A program made the translations under genes and the position numbers. A stretch of 64,000 nucleotides of DNA from positions 3,906,001 through 3,970,000 of the forward strand of contig NC_013720.1 of the NCBI RefSeq assembly GCF_000025185.1, in the 5' to 3' direction. Within the stretch, counting starts at the first letter, position 1. Each line of letters begins with the position of its first letter. The stretch is from Pirellula staleyi DSM 6068. GTDB lineage: Bacteria; Planctomycetota; Planctomycetia; Pirellulales; Pirellulaceae. This document shows, one piece after another, positions 21,136-30,440 of the stretch. Below the pieces are notes generated by a model. That model did no database searches, had not been told where the DNA came from, and saw only the letters and a program-made list of their open reading frames with translations.

Positions 21136-21341
21136 GAAGAGCCGCTGCTGACATTCGAGGTGGCACGTCGAAGCTTCCCGAAACCACTGTCAAGTATCGA
21201 CCCGCTACGGAAGACTGTCAAAGGCGGGTTGAAGGCCGATAGACGGATTCAGCCGACAATTCTGGCCGAATGATCCACCCAAAGATCTGGTGGAGAGGGG
21301 CCCCAAGAGGATAACGCCCCAAGCGCCGCTGCCATGCAAAA

Positions 21342-22775
21342 CTAGCGGAGCTGCGGAGCCCAGTCGCTCACGAGCGACTTACCGGCGATGAGCCGAGCCA
21401 ATAATTCGGGCATCGCTGCGAAGTGGAGCCACACCTGACTGGCAACTACATTGCCACTACCGATGATTAGTGGCTCGCCATCCGCACTTGTGGCCAAAAG
21501 CTCGGTCGCACGATCGATGTCGAGGTGCCACGCTTTGGCCTCGTAGGCTCGCAGCGTGGAAGTCGAGAAGTCGTGCGCTTCACCGAGTAGCCACGAGCTT
21601 TGCGTCGCCTGCACCGTGGTCGGCTGCGAGGGTCGCGGAAGCCCATCGATCAATTTTGGCTGCGAGGCACGAATTGGCAAAAGACCTGCCATCGGCAACG
21701 AAACTCCGCTGTCGAGCACCAATTCGCGGCACAGAAGTCCAGCCCCTTCAGCCTCGGCATACACCCGGCCTCCACGCATTGCATGGGCTCGCAGCGATTG
21801 CATCAGGCAGTGGTTCGACGCAATCCGTTGCCAGGGTGCTTGAGGACGAGCGCCGCCGATATACACCAGATCGCAGTCTTCGGGGATTCGTTCACAGCGT
21901 CGCGGCGAGAAGTCGCTCAGCTTCGCCCCGGCTGCTTCCAGTCGGTCGATCGTATCGGGAAAATAGCCGGTGAAGTCTTCGTCCCACGCAATCGCTACTC
22001 GCAGCGGGCGCGACGTTGCAAAGCGATCAACTTCCTCGAATTGCCACGGACGATTTTGGCGTCGAGCCACATCGAGCAGTCGCGAAAGATCAAGATTTTC
22101 GAGCAGCGCATTGCCCAGTTGGTCGCACAACTCTTTGCTCAGCGAGCAATTCCGACCCGCCAGTTCGAACTCGCGACGCGGGGCTGATGTCCTGGGAAGG
22201 TAGCCGATCACCTTCGTTCCCCACAGCGACTCAACTTCCACCTGCCACCGTGTCAGATCGGCTGGAGCAAGCTGATCGAGCAGCACGCCGTCGACATGTG
22301 TCGCGCTGCACGGGAGATGCCCACGCATCGGCTGACTGGCATCGACCACCGCAATCTTCGCCAGATCGAGCCACTTGGCGAGCTCGCTAAGCGAACTTCC
22401 CAGGGGATATTCGAGTGGACTGTTCGGCTCCGCTCCTGGCTGCACGTTAGGTCCGAGCGAGTGCGGGCCAAAGTTGCCGTGAACCAGAGCAAAACTGGCA
22501 TCGAGGCAGCCATCAGAAACCAGCTGCGACGCTTTACAACGCGACATTGTCCAGCTGTCGATGTGTCGGGTCGCACGGCTGGCGATCACACGCCCCAGAT
22601 CGGGCTCACCACAGGCTAATTCGCCACACGACGACTGACCCGGCAAGCTCTTACCCAGAAACAGCTGGGGGGTTTGTCCTTCTCGCGAAAGTGCCGACAG
22701 CAGGGCTGCTATCATCGCACGCGGCGAAGTTTGCCGGTCCATCCCTCCCACTGCCAAACGAAAAAGCTGCCGCAT
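21342..22775 (-). CDS. CbiA/CobB-like protein with inactive glutamine amidotransferase site
   Basis: 477 residues. The C-terminal half follows the type-3 glutamine amidotransferase of cobyrinate a,c-diamide synthase: RVAIAWDEDFTGYFPDTIDR, LEAAGAKLSDFSPRRCERIP, DCDLVYIGGARPQ, and GGRVYAEAEGAGLL at about 332-345. In active enzymes the last motif is YAECGG, with the catalytic Cys; here the Cys position is Ala. The N-terminal half aligns loosely with the ATP-binding domain (VVDASQPMRGHLPCSATHVD, VIGYLPR) but the P-loop I expect near the start is absent (GGMDRQTSPRAMIAALLSAL). The protein is therefore probably a pseudoenzyme or a CobB-derived protein with another job. I chose ATG 22775; a GTG lies one codon upstream. 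Confidence 0.75.
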   Translation of the reverse strand: MRQLFRLAVGGMDRQTSPRAMIAALLSALSREGQTPQLFLGKSLPGQSSCGELACGEPDLGRVIASRATRHIDSWTMSRCKASQLVSDGCLDASFALVHGNFGPHSLGPNVQPGAEPNSPLEYPLGSSLSELAKWLDLAKIAVVDASQPMRGHLPCSATHVDGVLLDQLAPADLTRWQVEVESLWGTKVIGYLPRTSAPRREFELAGRNCSLSKELCDQLGNALLENLDLSRLLDVARRQNRPWQFEEVDRFATSRPLRVAIAWDEDFTGYFPDTIDRLEAAGAKLSDFSPRRCERIPEDCDLVYIGGARPQAPWQRIASNHCLMQSLRAHAMRGGRVYAEAEGAGLLCRELVLDSGVSLPMAGLLPIRASQPKLIDGLPRPSQPTTVQATQSSWLLGEAHDFSTSTLRAYEAKAWHLDIDRATELLATSADGEPLIIGSGNVVASQVWLHFAAMPELLARLIAGKSLVSDWAPQLR

Positions 22776-23052
22776 CACGGGCCGATTCCTCGATATAAAG
22801 GCATGGTGGGGTGTGACTTACGCAAAAGGCAGGATGGGCAGTTCGTGGCTCTCGGACCCCGAAATCACTCACGATTCGCTAGTCGAGCGGAAATATTTGC
22901 CACAAAACCACGTGCTAAGCCAATTGTTCGAGGGGGGGACTCGAGAGTCAACAGTAACCCGGCCCGAGAGACGCTAAATAGTTGCAATTTAGCGAGAAGA
23001 TGATGCTCCCGAAGACTTGTGCTACTCGCTCCAGGCTTTTCCTACGCGCTAG

Positions 23053-25512
23053 CTACTTCAAACGATATTTGTAGATCGGCAAGTGGCGGTAATAGACCTC
23101 GAGCATGTAGATCGACAGGCAGGTGACATACAACCGGCCACCATGCGGCCCCCAACGATCGCCACTTTGGCTCCAGCTGCCACGTTCGGCGCCGGTCTTC
23201 ACTTGATTGCGCGGAATCTCCTCGCGCATCACAGCATTCCAGCGGTTCCAGTCGTCTCCATCCATATGATGGGCCGCTTGGGTGGCATAATACCAGTAGT
23301 AGACATTTTGATCGCTGTAGTCGATCAAATTGGCCAGCACATAATCCATCCCCGCTCGCATGCGCGGGTCATCATGTTCCCAACCTAAATACTGTCGACA
23401 GAGCAAACCTTCTGCCGTCATCGTCAGGGTTTGACCTTCTCCCGGCTTATAAGAATAGCGGCTGCCATTCTCATGACTAACGCGATCGAGGAATTGGGTG
23501 ATTTTATCGACCGAGGGACTTTGAACTTCTAGGCCCGCCATGCGACCACTTTGCAGGGCCATCATATACCAGCCGGTCACCGAAGTATCAGAGTCGATCC
23601 GCGGCTCATAACGCCAGCCACCTTCAGGGGCCTGGGCTTTATGAGCAAAGTCGAGTGCTTTTTGAGCTGTCGCTTTGAACTCGGGATCTTTGGTCATCCC
23701 ATAGATTTCGCAGGCGGCAATCGTGGCCTGGGCTTGAGCATACAAACGATGATGATTGGCCGATTCGCATTCAAAAAAACCGTCAGCATTTTGCATCGCT
23801 TTCAAGGCTTTCCACCCTGAAATGACTTCCTTTTTGAAGTCCCCCATTTGATGCGTGTGGCCCGCCCCTTGGAAAGCCAGCAGCGCCATTGCCGTGGCAG
23901 AAACTTTGTTTTCTACGCCACCGCCGTCGGCATAAGGGCCAGTCAGGCTCCAGCTCCCATCTTTCTGCTGATTCCGCTTGAGCCATTCGAGGCCCAGCCG
24001 CACCGATGCTTCGGTCGTTGCATTGCCACCATAAGCCGCAAGCAATGCCTTTTTAGAGCCCTCTTCACGACCTGTCAGTGCCATGCCGATCGAAGGAGCC
24101 ACAATATCATCGGTGGCATTAATGGCATCGAGTTCCATCATCTCCACCATTGGTGGAGCAGCAAAAGGATCATCGACCGGTTTGCTATCGAGCGCTAAGG
24201 CCGGGTCGATAATCTCCATATTCAAAGATTCAGGAGATTGAAGCGTGTCGTCTAATACCTGTTCGCCAAGTTTCTCGGCGTACACAATTTCAATTTCAAC
24301 CTGATTGGGTGGCGGCGTCACAATGTATAAGAGTGCCAGCACGACAATTGCCACCATATGCACCAGCATGCTCACCATCCAAGGTGGCGCTGATTTCACG
24401 ACCTTTTGGGCGGGATCGTTTGCGCCTTCCTCGTCGGCGAGCTCTGTATCGACCTTCGGGGCGCTGGTGATCTCACCTGCTGGTGCCAGCAGCACCGGAC
24501 GCGCGACCACCGGCTGAGGTCGCAGCGGCATGGTCATCATTGGCGACGGAAGTGGCTGCATGGCCGCTGGCGAGGCTGCGGCACTGGAAGCCGCTGCAGG
24601 CGTGGCTGGCCTAGCTGGCAGGGTCGGCGGCACACTTGGCGCAGCTACCGCTGCTCCAGCTGGCGGCGAAACTGCTCCCGCCGATGGCACTGCTGATGTT
24701 GTGACCGCCGATGTTGCAGCCCCCTCTTTGACAGGCTTGGGGCGTTTGGTCTTGGTCGGAGTGGGCTGAGCCGCTCCCGATTCGCCACTCACCGGTGTGG
24801 GGCGCACGGGAGTCGGTCGGCTTGGTGTCGCCCCAGGGGCTGCTGGAGCCGGCGTCGCGCTGGCTGCGCCTCCCGGGGTAGCCGCTTTGGCCGTCACCGG
24901 AATCGGCCGGAGCGGAGCCACGCTCTGAAACGCCGACAGCGGAATCGGAGCCGCACCGCCACCTCCATCAGCCGACACCTGCGGAATCGTCATCGGCGTC
25001 GACGGAAACGGCATCGCTGTTTGAGGTTGCGTCGGCTGCTGTGGATATGCTTGCTGCGGATACCCAGGCTGCGGAGCGTACTGACCTTGCGGGTAGTACG
25101 GCTGCTGCGGATAAGCGGGCTGCTGATACTGCGGCTGAGCGGGTGGGTATCCAGGCTGCGGGTAGCCCGCCGGTGGATATTGCTGCTGCGGATAGGCCTG
25201 CTGAGGATAGGCCTGCTGAGGATATCCCGCTGGTGGATACTGCTGTGGAAACCCTTGCGGCGCTTGTGGAAAGGGCTGTTGCTGGTAACCCTGAGGATAG
25301 CCCGGCGCGGCCCCTGGATAGCCATAGCCCGGAGGTGGACTGGCGACCGGAATGCCGGCGAACTGCGGAGCAGCAGGTGGTACCGCACCGGCTGGATAGC
25401 CAGGTGGTGGCGGATAGGGCGGGGCCGATGGCGGCGCAGGTGGGGAGGGGCCGAAGCCGCCTTGAGGCGTCCTCGCTGAATCTCCTCCGCGCGTAGAATC
25501 GGACTCACTCAT
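23053..25512 (-). CDS. Membrane-anchored protein with prenyltransferase/squalene-cyclase-like repeats
   Basis: 819 residues. Residues 1-370 are low complexity: Pro/Tyr/Gln-rich repeats ([16 protein letters not shown]) then Pro/Ala/Thr-rich. One membrane span follows near 377-400 ([17 protein letters not shown]). From about 490 to the end are alpha-alpha toroid repeats of the terpene cyclase/prenyltransferase type with QW-like motifs ([32 protein letters not shown]). I do not see the DXDD motif of squalene-hopene cyclases, so it is a non-enzymatic or uncharacterised relative common in planctomycetes. ATG 25512 was chosen because GGGGGGA lies eight bases before it; ATG 25518 is an alternative. 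A single-span topology puts the Pro-rich part inside the cytoplasm and the toroid outside. Confidence 0.85.
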   Translation of the reverse strand: MSESDSTRGGDSARTPQGGFGPSPPAPPSAPPYPPPPGYPAGAVPPAAPQFAGIPVASPPPGYGYPGAAPGYPQGYQQQPFPQAPQGFPQQYPPAGYPQQAYPQQAYPQQQYPPAGYPQPGYPPAQPQYQQPAYPQQPYYPQGQYAPQPGYPQQAYPQQPTQPQTAMPFPSTPMTIPQVSADGGGGAAPIPLSAFQSVAPLRPIPVTAKAATPGGAASATPAPAAPGATPSRPTPVRPTPVSGESGAAQPTPTKTKRPKPVKEGAATSAVTTSAVPSAGAVSPPAGAAVAAPSVPPTLPARPATPAAASSAAASPAAMQPLPSPMMTMPLRPQPVVARPVLLAPAGEITSAPKVDTELADEEGANDPAQKVVKSAPPWMVSMLVHMVAIVVLALLYIVTPPPNQVEIEIVYAEKLGEQVLDDTLQSPESLNMEIIDPALALDSKPVDDPFAAPPMVEMMELDAINATDDIVAPSIGMALTGREEGSKKALLAAYGGNATTEASVRLGLEWLKRNQQKDGSWSLTGPYADGGGVENKVSATAMALLAFQGAGHTHQMGDFKKEVISGWKALKAMQNADGFFECESANHHRLYAQAQATIAACEIYGMTKDPEFKATAQKALDFAHKAQAPEGGWRYEPRIDSDTSVTGWYMMALQSGRMAGLEVQSPSVDKITQFLDRVSHENGSRYSYKPGEGQTLTMTAEGLLCRQYLGWEHDDPRMRAGMDYVLANLIDYSDQNVYYWYYATQAAHHMDGDDWNRWNAVMREEIPRNQVKTGAERGSWSQSGDRWGPHGGRLYVTCLSIYMLEVYYRHLPIYKYRLK

Positions 25513-26361
25513 GCCCATGTTCCCCCCATGCCCACTCAGCCTCAGCACCTACACGCCTCAGAAGCCACAGGCTCTGACAAATCCCAGCGGATTCGAGCTT
25601 TCTAGTGCCAGCAATAATCTAGGTGCTAGTAACTTTGCCGAGTCGTCCCTTCCCAGTGGTGGTCCCTAAAGCCAGGAAAATCCCTGCCCGTAAGCCCCCC
25701 AAATGGTGCTGGTAAAACGCCGGAAAGTCTGCCGTCCCAAACTCTTACGAGTCTATCCGTCGATCCGCTACGAAACAAGCAAAAGATTCCCCGAATCGTT
25801 AAGCGTACCTTGTAACTCAGCCCTGGGCGGAGATCTGTTCACCCCACCCAAGCACTTGCTAATCCGCCCAAATCATGCTTTTGTAAGTCACGACTGGCAA
25901 TCGAGTTACGGTATCCCTGAACAGGGGGCTCTGATGAGTAGCTGGACTCGGCTGGCAGGCCTTGCCAAGCGGCCCAGTACACGAGAAACGAACGGCGAGG
26001 CTGATTGTCTCCATGAAAATCCCTGCACCTAGCGAGGAAGTGGTTCGCAGCAGACGATTTACGCCCGAAGCATCTCTCCACTTACGATTTCCACTTCAGC
26101 CCCCTCGACGACACCGAAAGGCTTGATTATGATTACGAGTCTTCCAAGGAAATTCATCTCGCCTACATAGCCTGATGAGTCGTTCGAAAGTGCTTTTTAA
26201 TAGCACCTTCGAGCAATCCAGCTGACTTCAAAAAGCCTAGTTTTTTGAGATCAGCAGCGATCAGAAAAGCTTCGAGCCAAAGCTCAAGTTTTTCGCGGTG
26301 CCCTTTATGAAGGCTCCGAACCTTTTCGGTGATCGCACACTCCTAGAAGCACCCAACACAT
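25513..26361. other. 850-bp gap without a convincing gene
   Basis: Upstream of the prenyltransferase-repeat gene and before the tRNA. A plus-strand frame of 109 codons at 25703 has no recognisable features and I do not accept it. A hairpin CGAAAGTGCT (26185-26194) / AGCACCTTCG (26202-26211) with one mismatch, and a smaller GAGC/GCTC hairpin before a T-rich stretch around 26285-26310, are the only structures visible. The promoters for the tRNA and for the minus-strand gene should lie here. Confidence 0.5.
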
Positions 26362-26435
<74 letters not shown>

Positions 26436-26440
26436 CTCGA

Positions 26441-26475
26441 AACCCCAGTAGTCACTTCGCCTGCTGGGGTTTTTT
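26441..26475 (+). terminator. Terminator of tRNA-fMet
   Basis: AACCCCAGTAG (26441-26451) pairs with CTGCTGGGGTT (26461-26471), with one G-T pair, followed by five more T. A degraded copy of this stretch recurs at 27522-27570. Confidence 0.9.
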
Positions 26476-26639
26476 CGTGCGCCGGCCGCAGCATCCGGCG
26501 TTCCATAGTTACTTGAGCCATTCGCCGGTCCGTCTGTATCCATGCTCCCGGTTTTCCTTGGACGGCCCAAGTTCGCCCCGACAGTTTTTCGTCTTCAGTC
26601 GGGGCCGCTGCTATTGGAAATTCGTGGGTGGAGCGGGAT

Positions 26640-27137
26640 TCATTGTTTATCCTTCAGTCCCTGGATTACCTTGTCTTCGGGAAAAATCTTCTGCATCAGC
26701 TTCACCAACTGTGGGCGCACATCGTCAAAGTCTTCGCTGCCGACGGGCTTGCCATCTACATACACCTGTAGAATATCGCATTCGAAGCAGAAGCATACAT
26801 TCGTCGACTTGTCACCCTGGATGAATTCCAGCCGCACACCGAAGATAGGGTCGCAGGCCTTGCCCACGTCCCATAGGTAGCTTTTCTCGTCCAGCAGCAA
26901 TTGGCCCACGCTCTTTGCCAGCGCGTCGTCGACGGCGACCGGTCCGGCAATTACTTTGTATTCCTTGGCAGTTGGCTTGTAAAAAGAGTGGTCCGCCAGG
27001 CGATAGGCCTGCACTTTCGTGGGTTTGGCGACGACGGATTGCGCTTCTTTGTCGCCGAACAGGGAATCTAAGCTCTCGGCCGCCTGACAGTGGGCCGCCG
27101 ATAGTAGGATCACAAGAAGGATTAGAGCTGCTTTCAT
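26640..27137 (-). CDS. Small secreted protein of unknown function
   Basis: 165 residues with a clear signal peptide (MKAALILLVILLSAAHCQA, cleavage likely after AQA; the AHC could alternatively be a weak lipobox). The mature protein is mixed alpha/beta: a segment KEYKVIAGPVAVDDALAKSV, a strand pair LEFIQGDKSTNVCFCFECD with three cysteines, and the C-terminal VYVDGKPVGSEDFDDVRPQL followed by a lysine-rich end. Similar short proteins occur in planctomycetes, but I cannot name a family. It lies on the minus strand between the tRNA-fMet terminator and its degraded copy at 27522, so it may be part of a small inserted segment. Confidence 0.75.
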   Translation of the reverse strand: MKAALILLVILLSAAHCQAAESLDSLFGDKEAQSVVAKPTKVQAYRLADHSFYKPTAKEYKVIAGPVAVDDALAKSVGQLLLDEKSYLWDVGKACDPIFGVRLEFIQGDKSTNVCFCFECDILQVYVDGKPVGSEDFDDVRPQLVKLMQKIFPEDKVIQGLKDKQ

Positions 27138-27321
27138 AGCGCCTACTTTCGGTAAAACCGGTCACCTTGGATTTCAAATCGCGATTGAGCCAAGCTGAGC
27201 CTGAGCCTGAGCCCGTCCAACCGTAACATGGCGCCAGCCCCAGCGTCTAGCTTCTGTCGAATTGTCCGAAATTTTCTTGCTTTTGCCGCAGCTGGAGGCA
27301 CGTCGGGGCAACGTCGAATAG

Positions 27322-27346
27322 ACGGCCTAAACACTGCAGGCCGTCG
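27322..27346. repeat. Isolated hairpin
   Basis: GACGGCCT (27322-27329) and AGGCCGTC (27339-27346) form an 8-bp stem with a 9-base loop. It has no T-run on either side, so it is not an obvious terminator. It lies in a 380-bp stretch (27138-27521) in which I see no gene. Confidence 0.35.
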
Positions 27347-27521
27347 ACGAACTGAAGAGTTGCTTGACTGAACCAAAATCGCCCAACCAAGTTTGCGGCG
27401 CTGTGCAGATTTGATCGTTTAGAAAAGCGAATCGCGTTTGTTTGCTGCCACAGGGGCAGGGTAATGTCTCGATGATCATTTCCCGGATTTGCGAGATTGT
27501 TCGAAAGAAGTGCGAACCGCT

Positions 27522-27570
27522 CAACTCAGAACCCCAGTAGTCACCTCGGCTACTGGTTTTTTATGCGCTG
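27522..27570 (+). repeat. Degraded copy of the tRNA-fMet 3' flank
   Basis: CAACTC, then AACCCCAGTAGTCAC and a second arm CTACT-GGTTTTTT-ATGCGC, matching the sequence 26433-26482 downstream of the tRNA at about 43 of 50 positions. This direct repeat flanks about 1.1 kb carrying one gene. Such a repeat of a tRNA 3' flank can mark an integration event, though here only the terminal tRNA bases are shared. Confidence 0.6.
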
Positions 27571-27965
27571 CTGTCATCCTGGGCCTTCTCTTGGTCTGCA
27601 GCAGGCACCGCGAAGCAGTGAGAAATTAATTCTCCTTGTAAACCTGCTCCCAAATATCCATCGATTCCTTGCATCAAGATTATGATGGTAGTTCTCAGGC
27701 TTAACGCCTCGCTTGATGAGTTCTTGGGAAGTAAACGCAAGTATGCAGAAAGTACAAAAATGGTTTGATCAAAGAGATTTGTCAGCAGGTTCGATCGCAT
27801 CTAGCATCAAATCGACGACAGAGGGTAGCGTTCTGGAGATTGTAGTGAAAGTTGTAGTGTCAGTGCCATTATAACATTATAAGATTCGAATGATATGCAG
27901 AGTTGAACAGTATAATAATAAGGCATAAGATGTAACGCCTCACTGCTCGTTGAATCTACATTCAA
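27571..27965. other. AT-rich non-coding stretch downstream of the integrase pseudogene
   Basis: No gene seen; composition is markedly richer in A and T than the rest of the window, with runs such as CCATTATAACATTATAAG and AGTATAATAATAAGG around 27865-27920. This is consistent with foreign or decaying DNA. Confidence 0.5.
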
Positions 27966-28982
27966 TCAGTCGAATCTGGCTGTTCTATATCCGATCGAGT
28001 GGCTTTGCACACTTGTAGCTCCAACTGCATTGAAGTGCGTATGAATCATCGTCGTACTCACATCGGCATATCTGAAAAGTTCTTGTATTCTCCAGATGCC
28101 TTTTTTGGTCTTCTAGCGAGTGTGTCGCAAAACTGTGTCTTAAAGAATGGCATGTCGCTCGCTTTGTCAGCCCAGCCTTCCGTACTGCTGTTGCCACCAC
28201 CTTTTGCACACTCATATCGTGCACATGATGTCGCCGCAGCTGCTCTGCTCCCTCGTTGTCATTCGCTCCAAGCCGGAGCCCTTCAGCAGCCTCTCTCGGC
28301 CGTGGATCGCGACTTAACTGCTTGGCTGGAAACAGGTACTGCCATGTCAAAGTACGGCCAGCCTCGGGGTATTTGCGTGCGAGTGCTTAGGGTAACCAGG
28401 CCCAGCCAGCACCTGCCTCCAGATCGAGCTCGTGTCGCCTCTCTACTGTTTCCAGCTGTCGAAGCAACCCTTCCACCAATCGCCCTGGCAGAGGTACCGC
28501 CCGATCCTTCTCCCCTTTGCCATCCCGCATCATCAGCTGCAGACGATCGAAATCAACATCTTGCACCCGCAGCCGACACGCCTCCATCAAACGCAATCCG
28601 GCTCCGTAAATCAGTCTCGCCATCAAGCGAAAGGGCTGCAGCGGAATCTCCGGCAGCACCCGCCGCACTTCTTCGACGGTCAGCATCACCGGCAGCTTTG
28701 TGGGGCGTTTGGCGCGTGTCTCATTGATCTCCAGCTTCTGCACAAGTACTTGGGTCTACAGAAAGAGAATCGCCGAGAGTGCTTGGTTTTCGTACTGGCT
28801 GCCACGTTCCGCTCAATTGCCAGGTACGAAAGAAAAGCATTCACCTCCTTGCTTTCCAGCTCTTCAGGGTGTCGCCACCAGCCCGCCAGCGCTTGATGAA
28901 ATCGGAGGAAGTCGACAATCCAGCTGTGGTAAGCCTCCTCAGTCCGAATTGACATAGGTCGCGCCCGGATTTCTCGCCGCAC
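27966..28982 (-). pseudogene. intI: Decayed integron integrase (IntI-type tyrosine recombinase)
   Basis: Fragments on the minus strand assemble into one recombinase: N-terminal SAM-like domain (MSIRTEEAYHSWIVDFLRFH), core VMLTVEEVRRVL, box I Arg region (GAGLRLMEACRLRVQDVDF), GKGEKDR, the IntI-specific RRHHVHDMSVQKVVATAVRK, and the HxxR motif CHSLRHSFATH. Lesions: a frameshift near 28785-28793, TAG at 28756-28758, TAA at 28387-28389, and an indel in the A-run at about 28100-28106. After the last, the other frame continues IQELFRYADVSTTMIHTH, where active IntI has LGH and MIYTH; so the catalytic Tyr is His and the box-II His is replaced. An extra stretch of about 16 residues lies between RDPR and RRHH. 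It points away from the cassette array starting at 29.19 kb, which is the standard integron arrangement. Confidence 0.9.
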
Positions 28983-29187
28983 TAAGTCAAGCAGTTATAA
29001 TATTATTATTTGCATAGCAGCCAGTCGCCAGGCAAATTCGAAAAATCAGCCATCGGCTCAAATAGAAATAACCCGCGATCTAGATATTAGCGTTCCTCCC
29101 CACTTTGAGCAAAGTTTTCTTGACACCACCCCCTGAGGTATGCAGAATAATCCCGAAGTGGAATATGCAGATTTCTTTATAATAATT
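28983..29187 (+). promoter_or_regulatory. Probable attI and promoter region of the integron
   Basis: The gap between the integrase and the first cassette, where attI and the cassette promoter are expected. A GTTCGGC core at 29188-29194, directly before the first cassette gene, matches the GTTCG ends of the attC sites in this array. TATAAT-like motifs occur at 28995-29005 and near 29178. The exact attI limits cannot be read by eye. Confidence 0.4.
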
Positions 29188-29215
29188 GTTCGGCTCCTGA
29201 TGAATTTATGCCTCA

Positions 29216-29690
29216 ATGGCAGCACAGCGAATGAACGAAGAAGTGCGACAGGTTTCAATTTCGACTTCAGAAACGGAGGCCGCAGGGGTGTTGTTGGCTC
29301 TTGGTGCGATGTGCCTAGCGGTCGGTGTCGCATCTGTGACGAGGCAATTCGCGATACTGGACAAGCCGCTTCCCTGGCTGTTTGCGGGTGGGGCATTTGC
29401 GCTGATTGCATCAGGAATATGGTGGTGGCGTCTGAAAGTGGAGATTTCGCAGCGTGGCGTAGTCTTTCTCCCGCAGGCTCTTCATGGAAGAATTCAACTT
29501 CTTATGGTCGGACGTTCAAGGGTGGTGCTGGCGCTCGAATTCGTTCACGGATTCTGACGGCGGCGTGCAGGTCGACAGAGAACTCATTCTCGTGTTTACG
29601 AATGGACATGAGATAGCGATGCCTTATCCTTACTGCTGTAAAGAGCTGGTGGATTCTCTTTCGTGCAGAATTGGTCCAGAGTCGCGGTGA
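29216..29690 (+). pseudogene. Cassette 1: frameshifted small membrane protein gene
   Basis: Two overlapping frames form one gene. Frame one (29216-29557) begins MAAQRMNEEVRQVSISTSET with two membrane spans (GVLLALGAMCLAVGVASV and LPWLFAGGAFALIASGIWWW), then KVEISQRGVV. The continuing homology shifts at about 29460-29480 to the frame ending at 29690 (MEEFNFLWSDVQGW ... RELILVFTNGHEIAMPYP). The joined product resembles the protein of cassette 3 (30441-30950): two spans, then LTEEGVRHYPF, NDFFWKDVLSW and a late YVQLINGR strand. So it is a paralogue broken by a single-base indel (or one misread). The attC site at 29700 follows. Function unknown. Confidence 0.65.
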
Positions 29691-29699
29691 AAGAATCCG

Positions 29700-29787
29700 C
29701 CGAACAAAGCGTTGGACACGGAGCCGCGGATCGGGCGGCTTTGAAATGGAAACTTTACTTCCCGCGGCCCGGTCAACGCGGTCGTCC
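29700..29787 (+). repeat. attC-like site 1
   Basis: 88 bp. Arm GCGTTGGACACGGAGCCGCG pairs with the reverse complement of CGCGGCCCGGTCAACGC, with extrahelical bases, around a central loop. Outer ends CCGAAC and GTCGTCC are partly inverted; the 3' core has diverged from GTT. Confidence 0.6.
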
Positions 29788-29801
29788 CCTGAGTTGCGAC
29801 G

Positions 29802-30326
29802 ATGGGCTGTGACATCCATGTCAATGTCGAATATCGCCATCCTGTCCTTGGCTACCAACCGGTTGTCGCAGGCGGATACTTCGTTGAGCCAAGGTACGAA
29901 CTCTTTTCTGCTCTTGCAGGTGTTCGCATGGAACCGGAGGAGTCTTGTTTGATTCCAGCACGCGGATTTCCATGTGATGCTTGTTTTCCAATCTTCGCGA
30001 TCGCACACCAGTTGGTGGTTGCCGATGCGAATTCGCAACTTGCTAGGCTGGTGACTGATTGGGTCCTTGCCTCTGAGGTTCCTCCGGGCTCTGACGTTTT
30101 TGAGGCGGAAAAAGAATTGGTTGGCATGGCTCGATGGATTCGCCATCCAGACTATCATCATCCTTCGTATCTGTCACACTTGGAAACAATGGAATGTCTT
30201 CGACATTTCGGTTTCGATAGCAATTCTACCCCACCAGTGTTTCTGGTGCTTACTGATTTGTTGGCATCGATAGATTTCAGGTTTGGATATCCTAGTGCCA
30301 GACTTGTGTTCTGGTTTGACAACTAA
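29802..30326 (+). CDS. Cassette 2: MGCDIH-type protein
   Basis: 174 residues starting MGCDIHVNVEYR. The MGCDIH start is shared by a family of uncharacterised proteins found in phages, integrons and planctomycetes, which typically continue with a YELF-type segment as here (EPRYELFSALAGVRM). No signal peptide or membrane span; cytoplasmic. Contains GFPCDACF and a helical middle (LVTDWVLASEVPPGSDVFE), and ends in FRFGYPSARLVFWFDN, which suggests a beta-rich C-terminus. It lies between two attC sites, starts 15 bp after site 1, and is read in the array direction. The function of the family is not known. Confidence 0.82.
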   Translation: MGCDIHVNVEYRHPVLGYQPVVAGGYFVEPRYELFSALAGVRMEPEESCLIPARGFPCDACFPIFAIAHQLVVADANSQLARLVTDWVLASEVPPGSDVFEAEKELVGMARWIRHPDYHHPSYLSHLETMECLRHFGFDSNSTPPVFLVLTDLLASIDFRFGYPSARLVFWFDN

Positions 30327-30340
30327 AACAAAAATAAGAT

Positions 30341-30428
30341 GAACAAATCTATGCGCCCCGAGCATGCGATCGGCTGTTGTTTTGCTGGACGATTTCCTTA
30401 TGCGGCCGGATGATGGATACCATTCGTC
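30341..30428 (+). repeat. attC-like site 2 (diverged)
   Basis: 88 bp, TGAACAAATCTATGCGCCCC at the 5' end and GCGGCCGGATGATGGATACC before ATTCGTC at the 3' end. Outer GATGAAC and ATTCGTC are inverted except for the last base. Less symmetrical than sites 4, 5, 7 and 8; the spacing between genes supports it. Confidence 0.5.
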
Positions 30429-30440
30429 AGATTTAAACTC

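Noticed and set aside
25703-26032. 109-codon plus-strand frame upstream of the tRNA
   Set aside because: Weak composition, no ribosome binding site or motif, and no relation to neighbours.
27999-28896. Plus-strand frames over the intI fragments
   Set aside because: Antisense to integrase fragments that assemble into a known fold with catalytic motifs.
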